NCBI RefSeq assembly: GCF_024679245.1
Contig: NC_090176.1
Span: forward strand, 19,289,793 to 19,353,792
Length of the DNA: 64,000 nucleotides
Direction of reading: 5' to 3'
DNA from: Pseudorasbora parva
Taxonomy: Eukaryota > Chordata > Actinopteri > Cypriniformes > Gobionidae
Shown in pieces: positions 49,286 to 61,028 of this stretch. The position numbers and the translations under genes were made by a program. Every line of letters begins with the position of its first letter. Position 1 is the stretch's first letter. The notes beneath the pieces are model-generated. The model worked only from the letters and a program-made list of their open reading frames with translations. It was not told where the DNA came from and searched no databases.

Positions 49286-49554
49286 CATACTTTTTTTTTT
49301 TTTTTTCAAACTGGTCGGCCCTAAAGGAATGGTCTTCAGAGTAATGACCTTAAATCCGGTTCGTTTTTTTTTTCTTCTATAGACTGTACTCACAAAGATA
49401 TAACGATCAAGATAAACTTAATTCGCCGGAGTTGTCCTTTAATGGAAACTGAACTATGCTGAGAGCAATGTAAGCGTTTAAACTTCTCAAATTAATTTCT
49501 ATGAAAGTTAAGCTTCCAAATGCATGAACTGATAGACTGAACTCGCGTTTTGAA

Positions 49555-50132
49555 TGTATGCCGCGAGTGTGGTCGCGATTACCTCAGCTCTCATCACGAG
49601 AGCGCATCAGCTCATTTATGACGTTAAATGTAATCTGACTCCTGCAGCAAAACAACTAAATAACGACTTATATAGTGATGGGCCGATTTCAAAACAAAGC
49701 TTTGAACGATTACGATCAGCGTATCGATTCATGATTCAGATCGCCAAAGTCACGTGATTTCAACAGTTTAGCGGTTTGACAAGTTATTGACACGACACTG
49801 ATTAATAACCGTTCAAAACTTTGTTTTGAAATCGGCCATCACTATACAAGTCGTTATTTAGTTTTTTGCACACAAAAGCTATTCTCGTCGCTTCATAAAA
49901 TGATTGTAGAGCCACTGTAGTGAGATGGACTTTGTATCAACGTCTTTAGTGCCTTTATGGGTCTTGAGAGAGGAGATGACATTGGTGTCAATAAAGGCCT
50001 TTCTGAGCCATCGGATTTCAACAAAAATATCTTCATTTGTGTTGCGAAGATGAACGGAGGTCTTACGGGTGTCGAACGACATTAGAGCAAGTAATCAATG
50101 ACAGAATTTTCAATTTTGGGTGAACTAACCCT
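49555..50132. mobile_element. Right part of a TTAA MITE with an inner hairpin
   Basis: The right end ...TTTTGGGTGAACTAACCCT TTAA (50133-50136) is the same as at 30011. Inner arms 49647-49720 and 49798-49870 are complementary ('actatataagtcgttatttag' and partner, 'gatttcaaaacaaagctttgaacg' and partner). The left terminus was not found; 49437-49440 is the TTAA right end of a different element. Confidence 0.65.
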
Positions 50133-50675
50133 TTAAAAGATTGAGCATAGTCTGAGATTGAGCTTAATCTTAATTAGAAAATGTAAATATTGAAAAACAA
50201 TTCATGATCAATTCACAAATAAGTCACATTTCAAAAGTTAAAGTGTTACAAACAGTATTTCAAGAAGACTTAAGAGTAAAATATAAGTAATAAAACGTAA
50301 ATAAATTGTATACGTAAAAAAAAAATCCTGTTACAGAAACACTGAAGACATTCTGTCAGAGTAAGTTAAATCACCGGTGTTTTAGTTTGGAGGATTTGCT
50401 GTGTTTGTTTGTGGTAAAGGCAGTGATCTGACATGATTGCGTGCTTGCTGAAGACAGCCTGTCTAAAGACACAGGGAAATCCTGATCCTGCCTGGATCTG
50501 TCAGCACTGTGGAGGATTACGCTCATCTGATCCAGCATGTCCAACATATGACAGAACTTTACTTTAAGCTTGTCTTAGTCGGATTTCCTCCTGCAGGAGA
50601 GATGTGTGTGCGGCTTTTTGGCATTTTGCATATGATTTTGCATATGACTTCAACTTTATACATGCTTGACTTTAA

Positions 50676-51279
50676 AGGTCCCGTTCTTCTAGATTCCATC
50701 TTTCAAACTTTAGTTAGGGTTTAATGTTGCTGTTAGAGCATAAATAATACCTGTAAAATTATAAAGCTCAAAGTTCAATGCCAAGCGAGATATTTTATTT
50801 AACAGAAGTTCCCTTTCAAAGCCTACAGTGAACGGCCGCTTTGGACTACAGCAGAAAGTGCAGGGATGTAATGACGTCACTAGAACCGTTTGTTGACTAA
50901 CCCTCCGCCCACAAGAACACGCAAAATAGGGGGCGTGGTCTTGTTGCTCTCCCACGTGGAGAAGAGCGGGCATTCAGCGCTTGCATCTCCCCGTTATGGT
51001 AAGAGGCGGGACCTTTCCGGGCAAAGTGCGCTAAGCTGCTGTCCAATCACAACACGGGAAGTGCTGGCCCAATCAGAACTCGTTACGTGTTTCTGAAGGA
51101 GGGACTTCATAGAACAAGGAAATCCTCAGGCCGTTTTTAGGACAGAGGAAACCGCGCTGTACAGATAAGTAAATTGTGTGAAAAATCCTGTGTTTTTTTA
51201 CACGCGAAACATGAACTCATGTTATATTGTACACTGTAAACATAATCAAAGCTTCGAAAACACGCGAAGAACAGGACCT
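50676..51279. mobile_element. TTAA element, deleted relative of 18131-19347
   Basis: TTAA (50672-50675) then AGGTCCCGTTCTTCTAGATT; the right end ...GCGAAGAACAGGACCT TTAA (51280-51283). The left 280 bp and right 270 bp match the 18131-19347 element. The THAP-like and most of the acidic-exon region is replaced by a short join near 50970. The right TTAA is shared with the next element's start. Confidence 0.9.
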
Positions 51280-51283
51280 TTAA

Positions 51284-51370
51284 AGGTATAGTTCAGTCAT
51301 CATTTACTTTATGGAATGTAGAACAAAAAAACATATTAAAAAATATATCCTGGTCGCTCTATTCCACATA
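51284..51370. mobile_element. Left end of another TTAA MITE
   Basis: AGGTATAGTTCAGTCATCATTTAC directly follows the TTAA at 51280-51283. This is a typical fish MITE start. No matching right end was found. Confidence 0.4.
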
Positions 51371-52061
51371 ATGATATCTGAAGCTCCAAAATACTTCACC
51401 TACTGAAATGCGCATGCAAATAAACACCCACACGCACAAGCACAAGCACGCGCACACAAAACACACACACAGGTCAGGGGTGTGGTGTGTCAGGGAGCTC
51501 ATTAAATTCTCAATACCCCGGTGAGAGAGTGCAGAGAAGTAGGCAGTCATGTTTTTCATCTCTTCCATCTTGTTTTTTTCTGTCATCCTTCAGTACACAC
51601 ACATTTTAATAGTTTTAAAGAGGGGTGTCACAGATGACACAGTCAGAGAGAAAGAACAAGAATTCCCTTTAAAACCCCATTAAAACAGTTGACAAGTACA
51701 TTTTTCGTTTCTGTGTTGGCCCTGCAATCCCTGAAGAAAGCTATTTTTGATTTGATATGCCCCTGAATGCAAGATAAATAATCAAGATGTTTGTTCTCTT
51801 TTTCCAGAACAAAAACAATTGACAACAATTGTGTTTATCTGTTATACTTTTAAGTGAAATTTAAAGCTTTGAAGTACACTCAAAAGCTAATAGATATGGG
51901 CTAAACGATTTGATTTGATGGTGTCTGACGGTGTGCTGTGTATTCGTATTGTATCAAATACACTGAAACAAGTAATTTCTCAAAAGCTGCTTTGAAACAA
52001 TATGCATTGTGAAAAGCGCCAAATACATTGGAATTGAACCGAATTGACTTGTGTTGCTCAC

Positions 52062-52205
52062 CAGCAGTAGCAGCAGCACCATGTCCGCGTGATCGCAGGC
52101 GCAGGCCAGATGCAGGGCGGTCCAGAGGTCCTCATCCTGCAGGTTGACATTCAGTCCCTTATCTATCAAGATCTCCGCTGCGAACACATTGTCATGGCGG
52201 GCACA
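52062..52205 (-). CDS. myo16: myo16 exon: ankyrin repeats 2-3 ([12 protein letters not shown])
   Basis: The acceptor is ctttcgtctctgcag and the donor is GTGAGC. The 48 codons begin [20 protein letters not shown], pass through '[21 protein letters not shown]' in the middle (TALHLACA is the ankyrin 'TPLHLA' motif) and end MVLLLLL. Human reads [48 protein letters not shown]. Both borders are phase 0. Confidence 0.96.
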
Positions 52206-52327
52206 CTGCAGAGACGAAAGCAAAAGAGGATATAGAAATGTAGCATTCCCAGTCACAGAGGAGCAATCTAAAAGAAATGAAAAAAATCTGATAAAAAGTT
52301 TTCATTAAGCAGCCAAGCTGTTTTTGA

Positions 52328-52770
52328 AGGGATAGTTCACACAAAAATGAAAATTAGCCCATGATTTCCTCACCCTCATCCTAGGTGTATTCTTCTGCGT
52401 TTGTCCCTGGAACTTACACTCTGCCTACGTCATACGCTCGAACGCCGTACAAGAGCGGAAGTTAGAGATTACAGTTTGTAAAATTTTAAATATGGATATT
52501 TGTCTTACACAAACCCATCGATTTGCTTCAGAAGGCCTTTATTAATCTGGAGCCACTGTGAACACTTATGATGGATAGATGCAGTTTAATGGACTTCAAA
52601 AAAGAAACAGCCATTCACTGCCATTATTAAGCTTAGAAGAGCCAGGATATTTTTTAGATATAAGTCTGATTGTATTCGCCTGAAAGAAGAATGTCATATA
52701 CACTTAGGATGACTTGAGGATGAGTAAATCATGGGCTAAATTTCAATTTTGGGTTTCATTTTGTATCCCT
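52328..52770. mobile_element. MITE with AGGGATAGTTCACAC ends
   Basis: The left AGGGATAGTTCACACAAAAA...catgatttcctcaccctcat and right gaggatgagtaaatcatggg...TTTCATTTTGTATCCCT are inverted partners over about 60 bp. TTAA follows at 52771-52774; the left flank is TTGA, a one-base decay. Confidence 0.85.
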
Positions 52771-52864
52771 TTAAGTGCGAGAATAATAAGAAATGTTGGT
52801 TGCACTTTATTTAATACATACACTTTCAGTGTTCATAGAAATCTACAAAAAGTACTGGGCATTA

Positions 52865-53351
52865 CACTGCAAAAACTTTTTTTTTTTTAAACTTAAAATA
52901 AGCAAAATAATCTGCCAGTGGGATACACTGTGTAACTTTTTTAGTTTATACTTAACTAAAAACACTAAGTTCTTTCAAAAATATATGTGCTCATTAATGT
53001 ATATTTACTTCTTTCAAGTTATAAAGTATTCTCGTAAGTTTATAATATGCCATTGAAAATACATACGGGTTAGGGGGTTCGAATGCCGGTCGCCATGTTG
53101 CCCCTCCATCTTGAAAGTACATTAGCCAAAGAGGGACATACCCATAAATTCAAGCTTCGCCTTTCGCGTTTTAACACTCGATGGCACCGTGTCGAATGTG
53201 AAGAGGGGGATTGCCATGTTAATCTTGGACTAAATCGGCCACCGTAGGAGTTAAAAAATGAAATCAGAATTGAGGAACAGAAACTATTATTCACTGGAGG
53301 GTCATATACCTTTTTACCGCTAGATTGGGGAAAATATCACACAGTGTAGCT
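52865..53351. mobile_element. CACTGCAAA half-element and MITE with ACACTGTGTAAC ends
   Basis: Positions 52865-52920 match one arm of the 4339-4730 family up to 'aataatctgccagtggg'. There a second element starts (GATACACTGTGTAACTTTTT) and ends ...AATATCACACAGTGTAGCT before TTAA (53352-53355). Its middle has 'ggttcgaatgccggtcgccatg' and 'ttcgcgttttaacactcgatgg'. Confidence 0.65.
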
Positions 53352-53454
53352 TTAAAAACAAGTGTATAAAGTGTAAAGCAACTACATGAGGTAGATTTGG
53401 GGTTAGTACCTAGCTATTATCTAGTTGTTGCAATTAATAATAGTACATATTAGA

Positions 53455-53600
53455 AAGATTTCTGAAGGATCGTGTGACACTGAAGACTGGAGTAATGACT
53501 TTGCCATCACATAAATAAATTACATTTTAAAATAAATTAAATTAGAAAACAGTTTGCATTGTAACAATACAATTCAGATCAAATCAATGCAGCCTTGGTG
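53455..53600 (+). repeat. Dispersed cyprinid-type repeat
   Basis: The sequence 'agatttctgaaggatcgtgtgacactgaagactggagtaatgac...' matches the repeat at 4260-4790, followed by the AT-rich continuation. From 53600 to 54985 I recognise no further bounded feature. Confidence 0.65.
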
Positions 53601-54986
53601 AGGTTTTTAACGGCCCAACTTAAGGTTTTTAACGGCGGTGGTCTGTGCATTCAATCATTTCAAACGCTGCATAAAACAATTTTTGTAGTGGATCAAGTTA
53701 TGTTATGAACTTCAACTTAGTTTACTCTGACACGTCCATGTGTAAAGCGGAGGAGAACCAGCCTGGTGTCATTCTTAATACATAGGTATCAATACGGAAA
53801 AAAATTCAGGGGCAAAGCATACATTTTTGTACATTCGGATAGAAGCTGAAACATACAATATGGCCGTATTATCAACATTTTGCCAAAAAAACTTTGAGAG
53901 CTTAAGTGAATGAGTGTTTCAACTCTTTTCAGATATATCGACTATGCATTTAAATGAGACATTTAAGGATTAAAAAGATTTGGCTCTTTTCATATTAGAT
54001 AATTACATTACCTGCACAGAGGCGGAGGTTGATTTTGGTTAGAGGTGCAATAATCAAAATTGCAATTAAAAATTTAATTGCATATATTGCATTGGGTATG
54101 AATGGTTGATTTCATATGCTGCACCGTAAAAATGTATTTTTTTCTGTTTGAGTATCTCTGGCTCATAGACAGTGCCAAGACTTAATTAAACTGTATCCAA
54201 TCACCACTGAAATTGGATTTGTTTCTGTTTAGCTGTACTATACCCTGGTGAACCATTTAAATGTATTTACCTCTCTATGGTCACAGAATTAACACAAAAA
54301 AAAATGGAGTCATCCATCTTGCTTGAGTGTAGTGCTCACACACTGGACCGGGTCTATTAAAGTCAGTGTCACTGAATGTTGCCAAATGTTTCCCAGAGTT
54401 ACAATGAACCAACTAAAGGGAGTGTAGTGGAGCCTACCATTTAGTTGACAAGCAGGCATTCAACAGAACATATCAGTGTCGCATATAATCAGAAATTTAT
54501 TAAGATCTTTAACCCTCCTAAACTTTCCAAACAAGGATCAAATATTGGCTGTCGGCAGTCATATTTGACTGGGAACAGTAAGATTATTCTTTTTTGTTAT
54601 TGCTGTCGTTGTTTTTACATTGAGGCTGATAGTATATAGACCTTATTCAACAACTTTAAATAAAACATTGCTATCCCATTCACTTCCAATGGTTTACCCC
54701 AGGTGAGGCTATAAGCATGCCTTCTCCAATCTTAATTTAAAGTCGGAGCTTTTTATATTTTATATAAAAAGTTTTACATTTAGTATTATTTTATAATAAT
54801 ACTGTAAAATGAAGCATATGTAATACTTTGTAGAGGACCTCAGAGGTAAAGGAATAGAGTATTCAGACAATGCTTTAAAAAAGCAGATTGAATTTCTGCC
54901 GAGGACATCACAGTCAGAGTGTATGACAGCTTGAGAGGCAATGTACATGTAACTGAATTTGTCAGAGCTTGTCCTTATGTTCTTAC

Positions 54987-55057
54987 CAGATGGAGCAGAG
55001 ATCCTCCTGAGGAATTCACTGTGTTCAGGTCAGCTCCCTCCTTCAGCAGCCTCAGCA
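54987..55057 (-). CDS. myo16: myo16 exon: first ankyrin repeat ([12 protein letters not shown])
   Basis: The acceptor is ttttgttccag and the donor is GTAAGA. TG completes a Val codon whose G is on the upstream exon, then 23 codons [20 protein letters not shown] plus LHL. The human equivalent is [24 protein letters not shown], beginning at about residue 76. It is the 5'-most myo16 exon in the window. The upstream partner must end in a G at phase 1 and was not seen up to 64000. Confidence 0.94.
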
Positions 55058-55224
55058 CTGGAACAAAAGAAACACAAAGAGGGATGAATTATCTGCAAAA
55101 AGAACACTTTGTTAAATCTTAGTGACCCATTCTACCAGGGGTGCTTATATTGATCGTTATCCGAAAGTAAGAATTTTGACCAAATCCTATCAGTTAAATG
55201 GTTCATGATGGTTTTTAGAACAGT

Positions 55225-55480
55225 TACAGTACAGGCCAAAAGTTTGTACACATTACTATTTGTTTCTTCTGCTCATTAAGCCTGCATTTATTTGATTAAA
55301 AATACAGAAAAACATTTAATATTGTGATATATTACAATTTAAAATGGTTTTCAATTTATCATACTTTAAATGATCATTTATTTCTGTGATTCAAAGCTGA
55401 ATTTTCAAAATCGTTAATCCAGTCTTCAGTGTCAGATGATCCTTCAGAAATCATTCTAATATGATGATTCATTTTCAAAG
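55225..55480 (-). repeat. Dispersed cyprinid-type repeat, minus orientation
   Basis: It includes 'gctgaattttcaaaatcgttaatccagtcttcagtgtcagatgatccttcag', the complement of the 4260-4790 repeat, with the AT-rich portions on both sides. A plus-oriented fragment occurs at 55865-55890, right before the next microsatellite. Confidence 0.7.
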
Positions 55481-55899
55481 TTGGAAACAGTTCTGCTGCT
55501 TAATAGTTTTTCATAACCTGTGATACTTTTTATAATACTTTGATTAATAAAAATTAAAAAATAATTTAAAATTAAAAAAGAAGCAAATGTTTTGAAAATA
55601 GAAATCTTTTGTAACAACAATATACACTACTGCTCAGTAGTTTGGGTTCAGTCATTTTTCTTTCTTTATTTTTTTGAAATAAATCAATTATATTTAGCAA
55701 GGATGTTTTAAATTGATATAAAATAATAAAAATTGATAGTAAAGGAGATTTATATTATTAGAAAATATGTTTTTATTTGGAATAAATGCAGTTCTTTTGA
55801 ACCTTTTATTCATCAAATATATTAGGCAGCAGAACTCTTTCCAACACTCATAATAAATCAGAATATGAGAATGATTTCTGAAGGATCATGTGACTATAT

Positions 55900-55914
55900 T
55901 ATTTATTTATTTAT

Positions 55915-56013
<99 letters not shown>

Positions 56014-56053
56014 TATATACACATACATATCATACATATATACACATACATAC

Positions 56054-56101
<48 letters not shown>

Positions 56102-56136
56102 GTACGTATGTATGTATGTGTATATGTATATATGTA

Positions 56137-56230
<94 letters not shown>

Positions 56231-56313
56231 TACATATATACATATATATACATATATACACACACACACACACACACATACACATACATACATACACATA
56301 TATATATATATAT
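55900..56313. repeat. Compound (TTTA)n(TA)n(CA)n(TG)n microsatellite
   Basis: Alternating TA, CA/TACA, TATG/TGTA, TA and CA blocks run over about 410 bp. Long Tyr/Ile/His 'ORFs' on both strands are products of this repeat. Confidence 0.98.
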
Positions 56314-56922
56314 TGCTCCCAGTTCCTGCCATGTAAACGCGGAAAAAAGTGAGTACTTCTGCCGTTTGATCTAGGAACTATGAAAAGGTGAAAAGTTGGG
56401 ACACTTTACAAATGAATAAAAAAGGAATTAAATAATTTTTATATCTTATAAACTTATAATTTATTCACAATAGAATATAACATATCAAATGTTGAAAGTG
56501 AGACATTTTGAAATGCCATGTCAAATATTGGCTCATTTTGGATTTCATGAGAGCTACATATTCCAAAAAAGTTGGGATAGGTAGCAATAAGAGGCCAGAA
56601 AAGTTAAATGTACATATAAGGAACAGCTGGAGGACCAGTTTGCAAACGTATTAGGTCAATTGGCAACATGATTGGGTATAAAAAGAGCTTCTCAGAGTGG
56701 CAGTGTCTCTCAGAAGTCAAGATGGGCAGAGGATCACCAATTCCCCAAGTGCTGCAGCAAAAAATAGTGGAGCAATATCAGAAAGGAGTTTCTGGTGTTT
56801 TGTGTGCAGTCAGCTAATCAGTGTACAGGACAGTGTTCAACCAATTTAGTCGCCCCAAAAGGTGCTCCTAGTTCCTGCAATGCAAACACGGAAAAAAGCA
56901 GGTACTTCATTTGTTAGATCTA
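56314..56922. repeat. Dispersed repeat bounded by 60-bp direct repeats
   Basis: 'tgctcccagttcctgccatg...aaaaaagtgagtacttctg' (56314-56374) and 'tgctcctagttcctgcaatg...aaaaaagcaggtacttcat' (56863-56922) are direct copies. Between them lies a fish repeat with 'ggaggaccagtttgcaaacg', 'aattggcaacatgattggg' and 'gcagtgtctctcagaagtc'. I know the phrase set as abundant in fish but not its class. Confidence 0.6.
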
Positions 56923-59329
56923 GAATGAAAATTTTCCTCCGGTGCGAAAGCCCCCATTCTTGACAGCACCAATGGAATGTCCGTTGTAGTCTCTATTGCA
57001 TATTGACAGTTTGATCCTGCACTTCCTTCCGGCCTGAATTCAAGTGCACTACATCACTCAGGGTTAAGCCCCATTGACTTTAATTACTGAAGAACCCATC
57101 AGACACTTTATAATGATTCCCTCCAAAATGCTCCAAAAAGAGCATTCCTAGAATGGCATTTACTATAAAGAAGCACAGTGAAGAAGGGAAGCGACTCTAT
57201 GTTGATTCCGACTAATGAAATATGAAAAATGTTGGTAGGCCTATTCCTGAGGGATTTTTCAGCTCCATAGCGTGACAACATACTAGTGTGGAATTGCGTC
57301 TCAAACATGCTCAGTGGGGAACAAATCTGCTTACACAGAGAAATGACAGAGGCATGACAGAAGCCCATATGATCTCAGCTGAGGTTTAAATCACTAAAGA
57401 GTGAAGAAAAGACAGATGTGCACGCAAAAACAGAAATGTTAGCATCAGCAGGTTAGCCTACTGAGGCTATCTGGCATGCACCCAGGCGTATCGAAAGAAA
57501 TATCTATTCAACAGATCATTATGCCAGAAAGGAAGGCCTTTTAAACAAACGCACAAGGGGAAGAAGACTAAACGTATTGGAAGAATGATAACTAAGAACA
57601 AAAAGAATAACAACAATAACTTTATTAGTGTCCACAACAACGCACAATACCATTCTGTTTATTATAACTGTCTGCTGCAGTTAAGTCAAGATTGAGCTCT
57701 TTAAAGTTGAGTCTGATTGGCTATCTATATTTGTACCATTCATCAGCTGGAATAAAACATTTAAAAAAATTAAAAAGTGAGAATTGGTCCCTAAACCAAG
57801 TGTGTTACCGAAATCAGAACTATTAACTCGCAAGTAAAAAACTGTTATTTTTTGCAGATTATAGCACTTTAACGGTCAAAAACACAAATCTGATGTCAAA
57901 ATTATGATCTTTAGGTGTCTCCTTTGTAAACACAATCAATTATACATACAGATGAGAAAGAAAATGTGTGTCGTGGCAGTAAAATGGATCTTGGGCACTA
58001 GCTCTTATAGAGATATATTAGTCTAATAATGTCTGACATTAAAACAAAAAAAGATTTTATTAAAGTTTTATTTGTAAGAAATCAGGATTAACAGCCTTGG
58101 CATTTAATCATACAGGACTAAAATTTAGTTCCTGTAGTATTTATGAATAATAGCGTTAGACCTAAGACCTAGTTTTTTCAGTTTAATTCAAATATTGAAA
58201 TCAAGCTTCCTTGGGTTTTGTAAACTGTTAAGCAACTCCCTATTACTCCCTTGTAAAAACAGAAATACAAGGAGTGAGCAAACATTAAGGTGAGATTTAA
58301 AAAAAATAAAAATACAACTCCCTCAAATGAAAATAAGTAAAATAAATAATCAACCCCATAAGATTCACCTTTTTGGATTGTCCTTTTATTGTAAAACACA
58401 ACTTAAGCAGTGTCAAGTGGATCTACGTAACTGCGTTATACGGACAAAAGAAATTCAAGTAAAGCTGACAAAATTTATTTGACTAAATACAATCCATTTG
58501 AATTTGTCACTGTTACATAATATTTATATGTGCAGTTTACTTACTAACGATATGTTAAAATATGTTAAAAGTTTATGTTAGGTGACACATTTCAAGTAAT
58601 GCTTGACAGATTTAATTTACCTTATTAAATTAACTATTTGCACTACAAGTGCAAGTGAACAACTATAAAATAACATGCATATAATAAGAAACAACATGCA
58701 AAAATAAATAATTGGACAAAATATATTATATTGAGGGCCTAAACACAGGGACCCCTCTTCTGCAAAATGGTAACAATAAAATAACAAAAACTACTCTAAA
58801 TGTCCAACATAACTGATTAAACACTAACATAACCTAACAACATATTTCTCTTTACTGAAAAACACAAAAGTCATAAGTCAAATGCAAAATAGCACTTTAA
58901 TTCCTACATTTATTCTCCTAATACAGTCCCTTGCAAAGCATGCTGGGAACAGATCCACTGTCCAGTAGGTTCGTTTCACTCAGCAATGTTAAGTTGACTG
59001 AACAAACACTTAAGGTGTCAATACTCATTTTTAGTAGAAACAACTAAGTACATTTAAGTTCATGTAGTTACATGAGTTTTTTTAAGTAATGTGAACAAGG
59101 ATGAAAGTGAAAGTTTTTTTTCTCTCTTTTGTGTGTGTGGTTTGGAAGTTGAAACAATACGGCGAGTAAATGAATATGGTTACACTTTAGTTGAAGGTGT
59201 TCTTGTTACAGTGTAATTAAACAATACATACTGCGAAATATCTTAACATGGTTTAGGTTTGGTTGCTAGTAATTTAATTTACTGTCATTACCATAATAAG
59301 TACAAGTACAGGTAACAAGGACACTGTTC
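56923..59329. other. Upstream myo16 intron, AT-rich, one repeat
   Basis: The part at about 58740-58960 shares 'cctcttctgcaaaatggtaac' and 'cttgcaaagcatgctgggaac' with the ACACTGTAAAA element at 14402-16535, in the same relative order. 59180-59330 resembles the start of a TGGTAACAC-type MITE. No exon is recognised. Confidence 0.45.
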
Positions 59330-60720
59330 TTCATTCACTTGACAGCTGTGACTGAGCAGTACAAGCGCATTGACTGTGGCAAGTGTTTTCTCAAACGCTA
59401 GTGTGATGGATGGCTCGGAGGCTGAACGAGTGAATCTCACAGATCACTCAGCAATCCCCATCAGGAAATTGAACACTGCTTTGGATTGCACGGAGCTGCC
59501 AACACAGGAAAATAAAAATGAATGAAGATCCCAGAGAGGAAATGAGGCAGGGTATAAGGCTTGTAAAGGACACTGTCTGATGTGCGCCAAAGCAATCCAG
59601 GGCTATTCAGTCATAAAAGGGTTGCTATGCAATGTGGCAGATTAGCTTGATGCAGCAAAGAAGCAAATTTTGTCAATTACCATAACACAATGACGGCCGT
59701 GCATCTTAATTGCGTGAGCCTACGCCACTGCAAAACATTCAATCAATGCTAATCAAACCAACCTGCCAGTCTCAAGTCTTGCCAGCTCTTTGAGAGGATG
59801 AGCTAAGACAGATCAATAGGTCTTAAACTAGGTTATAAATCTGTACCTGGACACATAAATTCACTATTTGCTAGGACAGAGTGAAGATTAAATAGTGATG
59901 ATTATGAAATGATCGAACTGGTTATACACCCCTACCCAAGCTTTAATATTATGAACCACACAGGACTGGTTTTCACCTCAAACAGATGTGCTTGCGGATG
60001 ACCCTGGAGGTTGAGTGTTTATTCAAACTACTTATGCATGAGAACATGCCCACTTGAAGTAGCGGTGGGGAGGTAGAGCAGTTCACGCTAATACTACAGT
60101 CTACACTCATTCATATTTATGAAGTGTTGTTATAGCAATCTGACTCAGCGAAATGTGTTGCTGGCTTGTTTGTCAAACCCGAAAACGCTGAATGCTGCAA
60201 ACATCTGCGTGACCTCCATTATGTTTTGCACAAGGAACTAACTAAAAAAACAAAACAAAACGTCAGCTTTAGCAAGGTGTACTACCCTCGTGCCATTGTA
60301 GCAAACTCAAAAAAGTTCGATAATTAGGAGAAAACAAACACGCGTGCAACTACAACAAGCAAATACAATTACAGCTGAAAAGGCTACTTGATGGAATCAC
60401 GTAGTGCGCGGAAGAACTAATTTGCTTCTAACACAGAAACATCAGTCCAATCAACTTCAATCAATGCTGTTCACATAGAATCCGAGTCAGACGCTCAGAC
60501 CCATTATGAATCAACTTGTCCAATCTGCAGTCATTAGCAGTCAGGGCGCTTAATTAATTTCCCAAGTCTCTTTGCTCTAATGAGCACCAGAAAAGTCCCT
60601 CTCATACCCAGGGCAAATTCTTCATCATGTTTCCATTACTCTTGGGTAGATGTTTTCACTTTTCCGTGTGTTCAGGGCAGTTTGTGTAGCTAAAGGGATG
60701 GAAGTAGCACCCCTTTGAGA
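59330..60720. promoter_or_regulatory. Candidate repeat-free, possibly conserved non-coding block
   Basis: This is one of the few long stretches without transposon hallmarks. It has balanced composition and many homeobox or POU-type words, such as 'gctatgcaatgtggcagattagc', 'catcttaattgcgtgag', 'gcagtcattagcagtc' and 'gcgcttaattaatttccc', clustered at about 59560-59720 and 60500-60640. Regulation of myo16 is inference from these looks and from position in a 5' intron; nothing in the sequence proves it. Confidence 0.25.
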
Positions 60721-61028
60721 AAAAAACTCAATTAATATATTAATGCAGCAATATTTATTATGTCATCAGATTCGGGAACATTGCACCTGCTTTTTTTTAG
60801 AATATTATATGGTGTTCGGGTATTAAAAGGGATAGTTCTGCAAACATTCTGTCCATTTGGAATGTACTATTTGATATTTTTTCTTATACAATTTTGCATA
60901 AGGTAATTCACAAGCTCCATATGCAATAAGCATATGAATCATACTAGGGTTAAGGATTATCGTATATTTAGGTTAGGGTTTCGTTTAGGTTTAGTTGCTA
61001 GTAATTATGCATAATTTACTTTAATTAA

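Noticed and set aside
55865..56374. Longest open frames of the window (up to 169 codons) on both strands
   Set aside because: They are Tyr/Ile/Thr/His/Val/Cys translations of a (TA)n/(CA)n microsatellite. The same applies to frames at 23044-23331, 24056-24442, 31070-31361, 31718-31980, 32858-33058, 42897-43375 and 63299-63517.
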